NCBI RefSeq assembly: GCF_004118635.1
Contig: NZ_SDGU01000061.1
Location: 1-64,000 of the forward strand
Source of the DNA: Chlorobaculum sp. 24CR
Lineage (GTDB): Bacteria; Bacteroidota; Chlorobiia; Chlorobiales; Chlorobiaceae
Reading direction: 5' to 3'
Length of the DNA stretch: 64,000 nt
A program made the position numbers and the translations under genes. This document shows, in pieces, positions 33,467 through 44,458 of the stretch; the stretch's first letter is position 1; the number at the start of each line of letters is the position of its first letter. Below the pieces are notes generated by a model, which worked only from the letters and a program-made list of their open reading frames with translations, had not been told where the DNA came from and did not search any database.

Positions 33467-34522
33467 ATGCTCAAAAATGATCTTTTTATCAGGGCGTTGA
33501 AAAGGCAGTCGTGCCCCCGTACTCCAATCTGGGTCATGCGCCAGGCTGGCCGTTATCTCCCGGAATATCGCGCCGTCAGGGAGAAAACCGACTTTCTGAC
33601 CCTTTGCAAAACCCCTGAGCTGGCTTGTGAAGTCACGATTCAGCCAGTCGATCTGATGGGCGTGGACGCCGCAATCATCTTCTCCGACATCCTCGTCGTC
33701 AACGAAGCGATGGGCATGAATGTGGAGATCATCGAGACCAAGGGCATCAGGCTCACGCCTCCGATCCGCTCGCAGGCCGACATCGACAAGCTGATCGATC
33801 CCGACGTGGACGAAAAGCTTGGCTACGTGCTCGACGCCATTCGCCTCACCAAGAGGGAACTCAACGATCGCGTACCGCTCATCGGCTTCTCCGGCGCTGC
33901 ATGGACGCTCTTCACCTATGCCGTCGAGGGCGGCGGTTCGAAGAACTACGCCTGGGCCAAGAAGATGATGTACCGCGAGCCGCAGATGGCCCACCAGCTT
34001 CTTCAAAAGATCACCACCTGCATCAGCGCCTACCTCGTCAAGCAGGTCGAAGCTGGCGCGGACGCTGTCCAGATTTTCGACTCCTGGGCCAGCGCGCTCT
34101 CCGAGGATGACTACCGCGAGTTCGCCCTGCCCTACATCAAGCAGAATGTCGCCGCCGTGAAGGCCGCATACCCGGAAATTCCGGTGATCGTCTTCTCGAA
34201 GGATATGAACACCATTCTCTCCGACATCGCCGATACCGGCGCGGACGCTGTCGGCCTCGGCTGGAACATCGATATCGCCAAGGCTCGCAAGGAACTCGGC
34301 GATCGCGTCTGTCTCCAGGGCAACATGGATCCGACGGTGCTCTACGGCACTCCGGAGAAGATCAAATCCGAAGCCGCCAAAGTGCTCAGGCAGTTTGGCC
34401 AGCACAACGACCACTCAGGCCATGTCTTCAACCTCGGCCACGGCATTCTGCCTGACGTCGATCCGGCCAACCTGAAGTGCCTCGTCGAATTCGTCAAGGA
34501 AGAGAGCGCAAAGTACCACTGA
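33467..34522 (+). CDS. hemE: Uroporphyrinogen decarboxylase
   Basis: 351 residues. The N-terminal signature WVMRQAGRYLPEYR is clear, and IFSDILVVNEAMGM (with the catalytic Asp region) and GFSGAAWTLFTYAVEGGGS follow. HemE makes coproporphyrinogen III, an essential step to haem and bacteriochlorophylls. Length and motifs are canonical. It has a good terminator (34547-34582) and is not obviously coupled to the preceding sdh operon (147-bp gap). Confidence 0.96.
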   Translation: MLKNDLFIRALKRQSCPRTPIWVMRQAGRYLPEYRAVREKTDFLTLCKTPELACEVTIQPVDLMGVDAAIIFSDILVVNEAMGMNVEIIETKGIRLTPPIRSQADIDKLIDPDVDEKLGYVLDAIRLTKRELNDRVPLIGFSGAAWTLFTYAVEGGGSKNYAWAKKMMYREPQMAHQLLQKITTCISAYLVKQVEAGADAVQIFDSWASALSEDDYREFALPYIKQNVAAVKAAYPEIPVIVFSKDMNTILSDIADTGADAVGLGWNIDIAKARKELGDRVCLQGNMDPTVLYGTPEKIKSEAAKVLRQFGQHNDHSGHVFNLGHGILPDVDPANLKCLVEFVKEESAKYH

Positions 34523-34546
34523 GCCGCTTGGTCGATCCCGCTTTCA

Positions 34547-34582
34547 AAACTCCGCCTGCGTTTGCACGGCGGAGTTTTTTTT
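34547..34582 (+). terminator. Rho-independent terminator of hemE
   Basis: AAAACTCCGCC (34547-34557) pairs with GGCGGAGTTTT (34568-34578), loop 10 nt, then a T tract to 34582. It ends hemE transcription ahead of the isomerase gene. Confidence 0.92.
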
Positions 34583-34654
34583 GATCGGTCGGGTCTGACC
34601 GATCCGTTCGATCTTTTTTATATTGCAGGAATTTTTCAACCAAGCAGTTACGCC

Positions 34655-35284
34655 ATGACCCAGCAGTGCAACTGTTCCGAGGGGAGCGGCGGTTCGGGCC
34701 GCTACGAAGGGCTGGTGCTGGAGCGGTTGCTCTACAGTGCCCGCCTCAAGGAGACGGTCGCTCGGCGCGACAGCGACGTGATCGTTGCGATGGCGTCGAT
34801 GATCGCCGATACCTTCAAAGAGGGGGGAAAGGTGCTGTTGTGCGGCAACGGCGGAAGCGCCGCCGACGCGCAGCATCTGGCCGCCGAACTCACTATCCGG
34901 TACCGCAGCTCGGTCAACCGCCCGGCGCTTCCGGCCATCGCGCTCTCGACCGACACCTCCGCCCTGACGGCGGGCGGTAATGACCTCGGCTTCGACGAGG
35001 TGTTCGCGCGTCTCGTCGAGGCTTACGGACGTCCGGGGGACATTCTTGTCGGTCTTTCGACCAGCGGCAACAGCTCCAACGTACTCAAGGCGTTGCAAAC
35101 AGCGCGCAAGCTCGGCTTGAAAACCCTCGCCCTGCTTGGCGGCGACGGCGGCGAAATCAAGCCACATGCCGACCTTGCCGTGGTGGTGCCCCACACCGGC
35201 AGCGCCGACAGAGTCCAGGAGTGCCACATCGCCATAGGTCACGTTATCGTCGAGCTCGTCGAAAAAATGATGGGCTACGATTGA
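34655..35284 (+). CDS. gmhA: SIS-domain phosphoheptose isomerase
   Basis: 209 residues from ATG 34655 (the frame is open upstream but that part crosses the hemE terminator). It has the GmhA core: [19 protein letters not shown], substrate loop [22 protein letters not shown], phosphate-binding [13 protein letters not shown], and metal/catalytic residues in [14 protein letters not shown]. GmhA converts sedoheptulose-7-phosphate to heptose-7-phosphate for LPS inner core or nucleotide heptose synthesis. The N-terminal extension [14 protein letters not shown] with a CNC pair is unusual. Confidence 0.87.
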   Translation: MTQQCNCSEGSGGSGRYEGLVLERLLYSARLKETVARRDSDVIVAMASMIADTFKEGGKVLLCGNGGSAADAQHLAAELTIRYRSSVNRPALPAIALSTDTSALTAGGNDLGFDEVFARLVEAYGRPGDILVGLSTSGNSSNVLKALQTARKLGLKTLALLGGDGGEIKPHADLAVVVPHTGSADRVQECHIAIGHVIVELVEKMMGYD

Positions 35285-35289
35285 GGAGA

Positions 35290-35322
35290 ATTATGAATTA
35301 TGAATGCTGAATTATGAATTGA
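35290..35322 (+). repeat. Short direct repeats of AATTATGAAT
   Basis: Between gmhA and ribH the sequence AATTATGAATTATGAATGCTGAATTATGAATT contains three imperfect copies of AATTATGAAT. Such runs are seen in Chlorobi intergenic regions; I assign no function. Confidence 0.5.
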
Positions 35323-35389
35323 GAAATACAGGCCGCGGTGTCTTGTCCACAACGTCCACTTTTTGCAATGAACAAAACCAACCAACACT

Positions 35390-35857
35390 ATGCCGGTTCA
35401 CAACATAGAAGGCTCACTGAACGCTTCGGGACTCAGGTTCGCGCTCGTGGTTTCGCGATTCAACGATTTCATCGGCCAGAAGCTTGTCGAGGGGGCGATT
35501 GACTGCATCGTGCGCCACGGCGGATCGGCTGACCAGATCACCATCATCCGCTGCCCCGGTGCGTTCGAGCTGCCGTCGGTTACGAAGAAAGTTGCGCTGT
35601 CGGGCAAGTACGACGCGATTGTCACGCTTGGGGCGATCATTCGCGGCTCGACGCCGCATTTCGACGTGATCGCCGCCGAGGCGACCAAGGGCATCGCGCA
35701 GGTCGGCATGGAGGCGGGTATTCCGGTATCGTTCGGCGTACTGACTACCGAAAATCTGGAGCAGGCCATCGAACGGGCCGGCACCAAGGCGGGCAACAAA
35801 GGCTTCGACGCCGCGATGACCGCCATCGAAATGGCCAATCTCTACAAGCAGTTTTGA
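35390..35857 (+). CDS. ribH: 6,7-dimethyl-8-ribityllumazine synthase
   Basis: 155 residues of canonical Rib[47 protein letters not shown] and [24 protein letters not shown]. This is the penultimate step of riboflavin synthesis, in an icosahedral capsid enzyme. The start [11 protein letters not shown] is supported by a conserved N-terminus. The gene is free-standing, with the plsC-like gene convergent downstream. Confidence 0.95.
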   Translation: MPVHNIEGSLNASGLRFALVVSRFNDFIGQKLVEGAIDCIVRHGGSADQITIIRCPGAFELPSVTKKVALSGKYDAIVTLGAIIRGSTPHFDVIAAEATKGIAQVGMEAGIPVSFGVLTTENLEQAIERAGTKAGNKGFDAAMTAIEMANLYKQF

Positions 35858-35871
35858 GGGGAGGCTGGTTG

Positions 35872-35909
35872 CCTGCAATTTATTGCAGGGGCGGCTCTTG
35901 TGGCCGCCC
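35872..35909. terminator. Overlapping hairpins between convergent ribH and plsC
   Basis: Two adjacent dyads: CCTGCAA-TTTA-TTGCAGG (35872-35889) and GGGCGGC-TCTTGTG-GCCGCCC (35889-35909). Neither has a T tract, but the position after ribH and the compact pairing suggest a transcript-ending or protective structure. Confidence 0.4.
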
Positions 35910-35964
35910 TGACTCTCAGGAAAAGGAGCGCAAGGACAAACGGTATTACTACGTCCCGATTCTT

Positions 35965-36008
35965 TCTTTTCCCATAAGTTCCATAGCTCTCATAAGTCCC
36001 ATTCTTCC
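35965..36008 (-). repeat. Imperfect tandem repeats of GGGACTTATGG type
   Basis: Directly downstream of plsC on the minus strand, GGGACTTATGAGAGC and ATGGAACTTATGGGA are imperfect copies of a GGGACTTATGG unit. They resemble a small mobile repeat that is copied at gene ends; other copies would need a whole-genome search. Confidence 0.4.
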
Positions 36009-36010
36009 TA

Positions 36011-36709
36011 TTAAGCGGCGCTCTTCTCCAGGTTTTCGCTGATGATCCCGTAACTCTTCTTCATCAGCGCTTCGGCCTTGCCGGGTTCTATCGGTTTGCC
36101 GATAATCATCCGTACCTTGCCGTGGTTGATCTTCAAGCTCTTTTTCGGGGTGATGCGGTTGCTGCCGATAATGGTGACCGGCAGTACCGGCACTTTGGCT
36201 TTTTCCGCGATGATGAACGCTCCCCGCTTGAAGGGCAGGATGTCGCCGGTTTTCGAGCGGGTGCCTTCGGGGAAAATGTGGATCGAGCGCCCCGACTTGA
36301 GCGTGTCGGCGGCTTTCAGCATGCTTTGCAGCGCCTCGCGGTTCTGACCGCGCTTGATGAAGACATACCCTCCCGATTTCAGCGCATGGCCGAACACCGG
36401 TATTTTGCCCAGCTCCTCTTTGGCGACGAATCTCAGGTTGAGTTTTATAGCGCCGAGAATCAGCGGAATGTCCGCCATGCCCGCGTGGTTGCTCACGACC
36501 AGATACGTTTCGCCGGGTCGGTAATTTTCTTCGCCCTCCACTTCGACGCTTATGCCGAGCACTCTGGCCGAAAAGCGTCCCCACCAGGCGGCAACCTTGT
36601 GAAAGCGGTCGCCAGTCGGATCGAAGAGGTTCAGGACGAGCGCATAGAGCATCCCGAAAAACATGACCGGAATGATGACCAGAAAGAAAAGAAGTGTCTG
36701 GAGATTCAT
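36011..36709 (-). CDS. plsC: 1-acyl-sn-glycerol-3-phosphate acyltransferase
   Basis: 232 residues with the LPLAT motif set: VSNHAGMADIPLI (HX4D), FIKRGQNREAL, FPEGTRSKTG and a hydrophobic N-terminal anchor (residues 1-30). It converts lysophosphatidate to phosphatidate for phospholipid synthesis. The gene is 11 bp downstream of thrC on the same strand, so it probably belongs to the thrB-thrC operon without a functional link. Confidence 0.88.
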   Translation of the reverse strand: MNLQTLLFFLVIIPVMFFGMLYALVLNLFDPTGDRFHKVAAWWGRFSARVLGISVEVEGEENYRPGETYLVVSNHAGMADIPLILGAIKLNLRFVAKEELGKIPVFGHALKSGGYVFIKRGQNREALQSMLKAADTLKSGRSIHIFPEGTRSKTGDILPFKRGAFIIAEKAKVPVLPVTIIGSNRITPKKSLKINHGKVRMIIGKPIEPGKAEALMKKSYGIISENLEKSAA

Positions 36710-36720
36710 GGGCCAGCCGT

Positions 36721-38046
36721 TCAGGTTGCCTGGGTGTCGAGTTCCGAAAGAAAGTTCGCAAGCTCGTCGTACCGGTTGCCGACGAGGGTCGCTTTTTTCG
36801 GCTTGTTCATGATCTCCTCCATCGCTTCCGGAAGCGGCACCTCATTGCCGGTCGCCGTTTTGATCGCTTCGTCGAACTTGACCGGGTGAGCCGTCGAAAG
36901 CACGACGCCGGGGCGTCCCGCATCGGCATGATCCTGACGGAAACGGTCGAGCGCGCGGTAGCCGACGGCAGTGTGCGGATCCATGACGTAGCCGAATTTC
37001 TCATAGACCGAGCGGATCGTTTCGACGGTCTCCGCATCCGACACCGCGATGCCGGTGATCTGTTGGCCCATCTTCCGGAAATCGTCGTCGAAGAAGTAGC
37101 GCAGACGTGCGAAGTTGCTCGGATTGCCCACGTCCATCGCCGTGGTCAGCGTGCGGACGGTCGGCTTCGGTTCGTAACGCCCCTCGTCGAGATAGCGGGT
37201 GACGCTGTCGTTGGCGTTCGAGGCGGCGATGAAGCCGCCGATCGGAAAGCCCATCATTTTTGCCATCACGCCTGCCGTCAGGTTGCCGTAGTTGCCGCTC
37301 GGCACCGAGAAGAGCGGCAGCGCGCCGGGCTGGCGCTGGCGGAGCTGGAGGGCCGCCCAGGCGTAGTAGAACGACTGGGGAATCAGGCGCGAAATGTTGA
37401 TGGAGTTGGCCGAGGTGAGCGTCAGCTTCTGGCGGAGCGACTGATCGACGAAGGCCTGCTTGACCAGGCGCTGGCAGTCGTCGAAATCGCCCTTCACTTC
37501 GAGCGCATGAACGTTGTCGCCCGCCGTGGTGAGCTGCTGCTCCTGAAGTCGGCTCACCTTGCCCGACGGGTAGAGCAGCACCACGCGGGTGTTCGGGATG
37601 CCGTGGAATCCGTAAGCCACCGCGCTGCCGGTGTCGCCGGAGGTGGCGACGAGCACCGTGATGAGGCGGCTCTCCTCGGCGGCGAAGTAGCCGGTCATCC
37701 GCGCGAGGAAGCGGGCGCCGTAATCCTTGAAGGCGAGCGTCGGGCCGTGAAACAGCTCTTCGACGTAGGTATCCGCGTCAAGCTCGTGCAGCGGCGTCTC
37801 GAAGGTGAAGCACTCGTCGATCAGCTCCGAGAGCCGGTCGAGCGGAATTTCGTCGCCAACAAACTTCTTGGCGATGGCGAAGGCGATATTGTTGAACGAA
37901 CCGCTCTTGAGCAGCGCGATCTCTTCGACTGAAAAGCGAGGCATCGTCGATGGCACGTACAAACCACCGTCGGGCGCGAGTCCTTCGAGGGTGGCTTTTT
38001 TCATCGTGACGGGAGCGGAGGCTTTCGTCGTGCTGTAGAAGATCAT
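36721..38046 (-). CDS. thrC: Threonine synthase
   Basis: 441 residues from ATG 38044-38046. The PLP lysine is in FHGPTLAFKDYGARF, and VLVATSGDTGSAVAYGF and TLTSANSINISRLIPQ are family blocks. It turns O-phosphohomoserine into threonine. An upstream in-frame extension to 38172 lies inside thrB and is not used. The gene follows thrB after a 13-bp gap, so thrB and thrC are an operon. The pathway's first enzyme, thrA, is 4 kb away on the opposite strand. Confidence 0.94.
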   Translation of the reverse strand: MIFYSTTKASAPVTMKKATLEGLAPDGGLYVPSTMPRFSVEEIALLKSGSFNNIAFAIAKKFVGDEIPLDRLSELIDECFTFETPLHELDADTYVEELFHGPTLAFKDYGARFLARMTGYFAAEESRLITVLVATSGDTGSAVAYGFHGIPNTRVVLLYPSGKVSRLQEQQLTTAGDNVHALEVKGDFDDCQRLVKQAFVDQSLRQKLTLTSANSINISRLIPQSFYYAWAALQLRQRQPGALPLFSVPSGNYGNLTAGVMAKMMGFPIGGFIAASNANDSVTRYLDEGRYEPKPTVRTLTTAMDVGNPSNFARLRYFFDDDFRKMGQQITGIAVSDAETVETIRSVYEKFGYVMDPHTAVGYRALDRFRQDHADAGRPGVVLSTAHPVKFDEAIKTATGNEVPLPEAMEEIMNKPKKATLVGNRYDELANFLSELDTQAT

Positions 38047-38059
38047 ATCGTGATGCGTT

Positions 38060-39034
38060 TCAAGGAGTTGAGCTGATGATGCGCGCGCCCTGGCTGCAAA
38101 TTGGCGAGACCCACATGTCCGACTGGAGGGCGGCCTTCGAGCGGAGGAACGCATCCTGCATGGCAGCGCCAACCGTTTCGGCGCTCTGCCGGGACGACGA
38201 AAAGGCGAAGACCGACGGCCCGGAACCGGCGATGCTGCAACCGAGCGCCCCCGCGTCGAGCGCCGACTGCTTGACCTCCACGAAGCCCGGAATGAGCGGC
38301 GCGCGTTTCGGCTCGGCGACTACATCCACCAGCGCCCGTCCGATCAGGTCGTAATCCTCCATCAACAGGCCCGTGACCAGCGCGCCGACGTTGCCCCATT
38401 GTTGCGTGGCGACCGAGAGCGGAATTGACTTTGGCAGCACGGAGCGAGCGAACGAGGTCTTGAGTTCGGTGTGCGGATGCACGAGCGTACAGAAGAGGTT
38501 GGCCGGAGGCCGGATGGTGATGAGGTCGAGGGGATTGTAGCTGCGGATCAGAATGAAGTTGCCGAGCATGGCCGGAGCGGCGTTGTCGGCATGAGCCGAA
38601 CCGCAGGCGACGCGCTCGCCCTCGATGGCGAAATGCACCAGCTCCATTTTGGTGCAAGGCGATCCGAACAGTTCGTTGGCCGCTATCAGCGCTGCCGCCG
38701 CGCTGGCCGCGCTGCTGCCCATGCCGCTCGAAAGGGGCAGATTTTTTTTGAGCAGCAGGTCGATATGGCCGTCAAAAGTAATGCCTTTCGTGGTGCGGAT
38801 ATATTCAAGAAACTTGAGGACAACGAAGCTCGACGTGTTTTTTTTCGGATCGAGCGGCAGCGCTCCGCCGTCACCCACAATCGAGGTGATCGAAACGGGG
38901 CAGTCGCTCCGGCGCTCGTCGTGAAGGCTCAGAACGACCTCATCGCCCGGTTCGGTAATGGCGAAGCCGAGGACGTCGAAACCGCAGGCAACGTTTCCAA
39001 CCGTTGCTGAAGCAAATCCAGTGACGGTTTTCAT
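38060..39034 (-). CDS. thrB: Homoserine kinase
   Basis: 324 residues of the GHMP-kinase fold. The N-terminus VTGFASATVGNVACGFDVLGFAI, the ATP loop PLSSGMGSSAASAAAAL and a C-terminal CSIAGSGPSVFAF block show ThrB. It makes O-phosphohomoserine for the following thrC. Start ATG 39032-39034. A 210-bp divergent intergenic region separates it from atpA. Confidence 0.94.
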   Translation of the reverse strand: MKTVTGFASATVGNVACGFDVLGFAITEPGDEVVLSLHDERRSDCPVSITSIVGDGGALPLDPKKNTSSFVVLKFLEYIRTTKGITFDGHIDLLLKKNLPLSSGMGSSAASAAAALIAANELFGSPCTKMELVHFAIEGERVACGSAHADNAAPAMLGNFILIRSYNPLDLITIRPPANLFCTLVHPHTELKTSFARSVLPKSIPLSVATQQWGNVGALVTGLLMEDYDLIGRALVDVVAEPKRAPLIPGFVEVKQSALDAGALGCSIAGSGPSVFAFSSSRQSAETVGAAMQDAFLRSKAALQSDMWVSPICSQGARIISSTP

Positions 39035-39244
39035 GGCGTGACAGGGGGAAAGATTCCTGATTCAGTCTGTTGACGAAGTGGTCCGGAAACGGCGATTATC
39101 CAAATTGGTTCTGGCATTTGAATAACTGAATGCTTTTCATTAAATTCTGAATCAATTTTCAGGAGAGTTACAGGCCGTAGCCGGAATCATGAGAAGGTAC
39201 GGAGAATCTTTTGCTTTTCTTAACAATAACCTATCGATTTCCAT

Positions 39245-40825
<1,581 letters not shown>

Positions 40826-40845
40826 GGGCAGATGCAAAAGTGAGC

Positions 40846-40875
40846 CGAACGCCCCTGTAACATCAGGGGCGTTCG
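40846..40875 (+). promoter_or_regulatory. Perfect hairpin between atpA and atpG
   Basis: CGAACGCCCCTG (40846-40857) pairs with CAGGGGCGTTCG (40864-40875), 12 bp with a 6-nt loop and no T tract. It looks like an intercistronic processing, stability or translation-ratio element, not a terminator. An F1 needs three alpha per gamma, so reduction of gamma expression at this point makes sense. Confidence 0.7.
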
Positions 40876-40913
40876 CAAGATTATTCGGCAATACCAACAA
40901 TGTTTCGGAATAC

Positions 40914-41795
40914 ATGCCTACTTTAAAGGACATACGCATACGCCTCAAGGGTATCAAATCCACGCAGCAGGTGACCAAGGCCATGAAGATGGTCGCGGCC
41001 GCCAAGCTCAGAAGAGCGCAGGATCGGGCGATCCAGGCCCGTCCGTATGCCGGGAAACTGAAAGAGATGCTTGCGTCCCTTTCGAGCAAGGTCGATACCT
41101 CAGTCAATCCCCTGCTCTCGCCCCGCGAAGAGGTCAGTAACGTGCTGGTCATTCTGGTCACTTCTGACAGGGGACTGTGCGGCGGTTTCAACACCAACAT
41201 CATCAAGGCCGCCCAGAGGGTCATTCACGAAGATTATGCGGCGCTTCACGCCAAGGGCGGCGTCACCATGATCTGCGCAGGCACCAAGGGCGCCGAGTTT
41301 TTCCGCAAGAGGGGATACAAGCTGGCGGCCGGTTATCCCGGCGTGTTCCAGAATCTCAGCTTCGACTCGGCCAGGGAGATTGCCGATACGGCCTCGAAGA
41401 TGTACCTGAGCGGCGAGGTCGATCGTGTCGTGCTGGTCTATAACGAGTTCAAATCGGTGCTTGCGCCGAACCTCAGAACCGAGCAGCTTCTGCCGATCAC
41501 TCCCGAAGAGGGCGACGCCAAAACCGCAAGCAGCGAGTACTTGTACGAACCATCGCCAGCGGCCATTATCGACGAGCTTGTGCCCAAGCACCTCAATACC
41601 CAGGTCTGGAGGGTGATGCTTGAGTCCAATGCCGCCGAGCAGGCAGCCCGAATGGCTGCCATGGATTCGGCCACGGAGAACGCCAAGGAGCTGATCCGTT
41701 TGCTTAACATCAGCTACAACCGCGCTCGCCAGGCGGCTATTACCAAGGAACTGAGCGAAATCGTCGCCGGCGCCGACGCTCTGAAGCAGGGCTGA
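40914..41795 (+). CDS. atpG: ATP synthase F1 subunit gamma
   Basis: 293 residues from ATG 40914. The family start [32 protein letters not shown] opens the N-terminal coiled coil, and the C-terminus ([29 protein letters not shown]) is the canonical partner helix. The central stalk rotates inside alpha3beta3. The upstream in-frame part (40776-40913) overlaps the atpA end and is not translated. A terminator at 41821-41857 ends the operon. Confidence 0.96.
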   Translation: MPTLKDIRIRLKGIKSTQQVTKAMKMVAAAKLRRAQDRAIQARPYAGKLKEMLASLSSKVDTSVNPLLSPREEVSNVLVILVTSDRGLCGGFNTNIIKAAQRVIHEDYAALHAKGGVTMICAGTKGAEFFRKRGYKLAAGYPGVFQNLSFDSAREIADTASKMYLSGEVDRVVLVYNEFKSVLAPNLRTEQLLPITPEEGDAKTASSEYLYEPSPAAIIDELVPKHLNTQVWRVMLESNAAEQAARMAAMDSATENAKELIRLLNISYNRARQAAITKELSEIVAGADALKQG

Positions 41796-41820
41796 CCGCA
41801 GCAGCAAGAGCTATTTTATC

Positions 41821-41857
41821 AGAAAGCGCCTCGAACCGGGCGCTTTCTGTGTTTTTT
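41821..41857 (+). terminator. Rho-independent terminator of atpAG
   Basis: AGAAAGCGCC (41821-41830) pairs with GGCGCTTTCT (41839-41848) and is followed by GTGTTTTTT. It lies 25 bp past the atpG stop. Confidence 0.88.
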
Positions 41858-41992
41858 GGAGGCCGCGTTGATTCGGCAGAATTCCGCCTTAACCAAAACT
41901 CACCGAAAAAGAGCACTCACTGGTTTGTTTTATTCACTTGTCCGTGAGAAATTAGTAAGTCATTTCTTTACGGTAACGCACCATTGTTCAGC

Positions 41993-44449
41993 ATGAGGGT
42001 ATTCAAGTTCGGGGGTTCGTCGATTGCTTCGGCGGCAAAGATCGGCAATGTGGCTGGCATCATCAGCAAGGAGCTGGAGCGCTCGGAGCTTATCGTCGTG
42101 GTTTCGGCGATAGGCAGGGTGACTGACATGCTGGCCGAGACTGCGTCGCTGGCGGGCAAAGGCGATGCGACGTATCGCGAAAAGCTCGATGCCATCGCGT
42201 CGCTGCATGGAGGTGTCATTCGCGAACTGTTCGGGAGCGCGGCGTCGGCGGAGGAGCCTTGGGTCGCCGGGCTGATGGCCGAGCTGAGCGATGTGCTGCA
42301 CGGCGTATTTCTTCTTCGGGAGCTTTCCGGCAAGAGCCTCGCCCTTGTGCTGAGTTACGGCGAGCGGCTGTCGTGCCGGATCGTGAGCCGCTACCTGCAC
42401 GTTTCGAGCACTCCCTCCGAGTGCGTCGATGCGCGCGAGCTGATTGTGACCGACGACAACCATTGCTTTGCCAAGGTCGATCGCCTGGCGACCGGCAAGC
42501 TGATTCACGAACGATTCCGGAGTCTCGATCCGCTTCCAGTCGTCACCGGCTTCATCGCCTCAGCGCCGGATGGCAGCGTGACCAACCTCGGTCGCGGCGG
42601 TTCCGACTTCACGGCGACCATCCTCGGCGCGGCGCTCCATGCCGAAGAGGTGTGGATATGGACCGATGTCGATGGTTTCTACAGCGCCGATCCGAAGCGG
42701 GTGCCCGATGCGCGGGTCATTCCGGAGATCAGCTATGCCGAGGCGATGGAGCTGTCGCACGCCGGCGCGAAGGTGCTGCATCCTCTCGCCGTGCAGCCGG
42801 TCATGAAAGCGGGCATTCCGTTGCGGATCAAGAATTCGTTCAACCCCGGCAGTCCCGGAACGAGGATCGGAATCGAGGCGGCGAGTGCCGCGGGGCGTCC
42901 GGGCACAGTCACCGGCCTGACTTCGATCAACCACGTGGTGCTGCTCAGTCTCTCCGGCAGCGGCATGGCGGGCGTACCGGGCACGGCGTCGCGCTTGTTC
43001 ACCTGCCTCGCGCGCCATGCCATCAACATCATCTTCATTTCGCAGGCCTCGTCTGAACAGTCGATCAGCCTGGCCATCGCGCCCGGACAGGCGACGACGG
43101 CCAAAAAGGTGCTCGAAGAGGAGTTCGCCCGCGAAATCGAGGAGCGTCGGATCGAGGCGGTCAGCGTCCGCCGCAATCTGGCGATGGTGGCCGTGGTGGG
43201 CAACAAGATGTCGGGCCATCCCGGCGTTTCGGCGCAGCTCTTCGAGACGCTCGGCAAAAACGGCGTCAACGTGATCGCCGTCGCGCAGGGGGCCAACGAA
43301 ATGAACATTTCGCTGGTCATCGACAATCCGGACGAAGACAAGGCGCTCAACTGCATCCACGAGTCCTTCTTCCTCTCGATGCGCAAGGTGCACGTTTTCA
43401 TCGCGGGCACCGGCACCATCGCCAAAAGTCTCATCAGCCAGATCCGCCAGCATCGCCTGACCCTGCAAAAAGAGATGGCGCTCGACGTCGTGGTCGCCGG
43501 GCTGGCCAACACCCGCTCGATGTGCATCGATCCCGCAGGCATCGACCTCGAACACTGGCACGATTCGCTGAAGCCGCGCGAATCGCACGAGGGGATCGGC
43601 CAGTACATCCGCCTGATTCAGGAGCGGAACCTGCACAACACCATCGTCGTTGACTGCACGGCGAGCAAGCATGTAGCCGAGAGCTACCCCGCGCTGCTCC
43701 GCGCGAACATCTCCGTCGCCACGGCCAACAAGCTCGGCATGGCGGGGGCGTGGGAGCTGTACGCCGAGATCATGGAGGCGCTGCGCTCCAGCAACGCGAA
43801 GTTCCTCTACGAAACCAACGTCGGCGCGGGCCTGCCGGTCATCAACACGCTCAACGACCTGAAGAACAGCGGCGACAAGATCGTCTGCATCGAGGGGGTG
43901 CTGTCGGGAACCTTGAGCTTCATCTTCAACGAGCTGCGCAAGGGCGGGCGCTTCAGCGAAATTGTCCGCAAAGCCAAGGAGGCCGGCTACACCGAACCCG
44001 ATCCGCGCGACGACCTCTCCGGGGCCGATTTCGCCCGCAAGCTGCTCATTCTCGGCAGGGAGCTTGGCTACCGGTTGGAGTACGCTGACGTCGAGTGCCA
44101 GAGCCTGGTGCCCGAAGCGCTGCGCGGCGAGATGTCACCTGCCGAATTCCTCGATGGCCTCGCCTCCATCGACGACTGGTACGTCGAGGAGATGGCGATC
44201 GCGGCGAGCGAGGGGATGACCATCGCCTACACCGGCGAGCTTCGGGATGGCAAGGCGAAGGTGGGCTTGAAGCGCGTACCGCTCGAAAGCCCGGTGGCCG
44301 GGCTGAACGGCACGGAGAACCTCGTGGTCTTCACCACCGGGCGTTATCTGAAAACGCCGCTCGTGGTCAAGGGGCCGGGAGCGGGCGGCGAGGTGACGGC
44401 GGGCGGCGTTTTTGCCGACATTCTCCGGATTGCGAGCTATCTGGTTTGA
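41993..44449 (+). CDS. thrA: Bifunctional aspartokinase/homoserine dehydrogenase
   Basis: 818 residues from ATG 41993 (a TTG at 41984 adds only three residues). The aspartokinase part (residues 1-290) starts MRVFKFGGSS and has the catalytic GRGGSDFTATILGA. Two ACT domains (about 310-450) give feedback control, and the homoserine dehydrogenase half (about 460-818) has the Rossmann start FIAGTGTIAKSL, the ETNVGAGLPVINTL block and GVLSGTLSFIFNEL. It catalyses the first and third steps from aspartate to threonine/methionine. It is near thrB-thrC but not in their operon; cinA follows after 9 bp. Confidence 0.95.
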   Translation: MRVFKFGGSSIASAAKIGNVAGIISKELERSELIVVVSAIGRVTDMLAETASLAGKGDATYREKLDAIASLHGGVIRELFGSAASAEEPWVAGLMAELSDVLHGVFLLRELSGKSLALVLSYGERLSCRIVSRYLHVSSTPSECVDARELIVTDDNHCFAKVDRLATGKLIHERFRSLDPLPVVTGFIASAPDGSVTNLGRGGSDFTATILGAALHAEEVWIWTDVDGFYSADPKRVPDARVIPEISYAEAMELSHAGAKVLHPLAVQPVMKAGIPLRIKNSFNPGSPGTRIGIEAASAAGRPGTVTGLTSINHVVLLSLSGSGMAGVPGTASRLFTCLARHAINIIFISQASSEQSISLAIAPGQATTAKKVLEEEFAREIEERRIEAVSVRRNLAMVAVVGNKMSGHPGVSAQLFETLGKNGVNVIAVAQGANEMNISLVIDNPDEDKALNCIHESFFLSMRKVHVFIAGTGTIAKSLISQIRQHRLTLQKEMALDVVVAGLANTRSMCIDPAGIDLEHWHDSLKPRESHEGIGQYIRLIQERNLHNTIVVDCTASKHVAESYPALLRANISVATANKLGMAGAWELYAEIMEALRSSNAKFLYETNVGAGLPVINTLNDLKNSGDKIVCIEGVLSGTLSFIFNELRKGGRFSEIVRKAKEAGYTEPDPRDDLSGADFARKLLILGRELGYRLEYADVECQSLVPEALRGEMSPAEFLDGLASIDDWYVEEMAIAASEGMTIAYTGELRDGKAKVGLKRVPLESPVAGLNGTENLVVFTTGRYLKTPLVVKGPGAGGEVTAGGVFADILRIASYLV

Positions 44450-44458
44450 GACGCTGAC

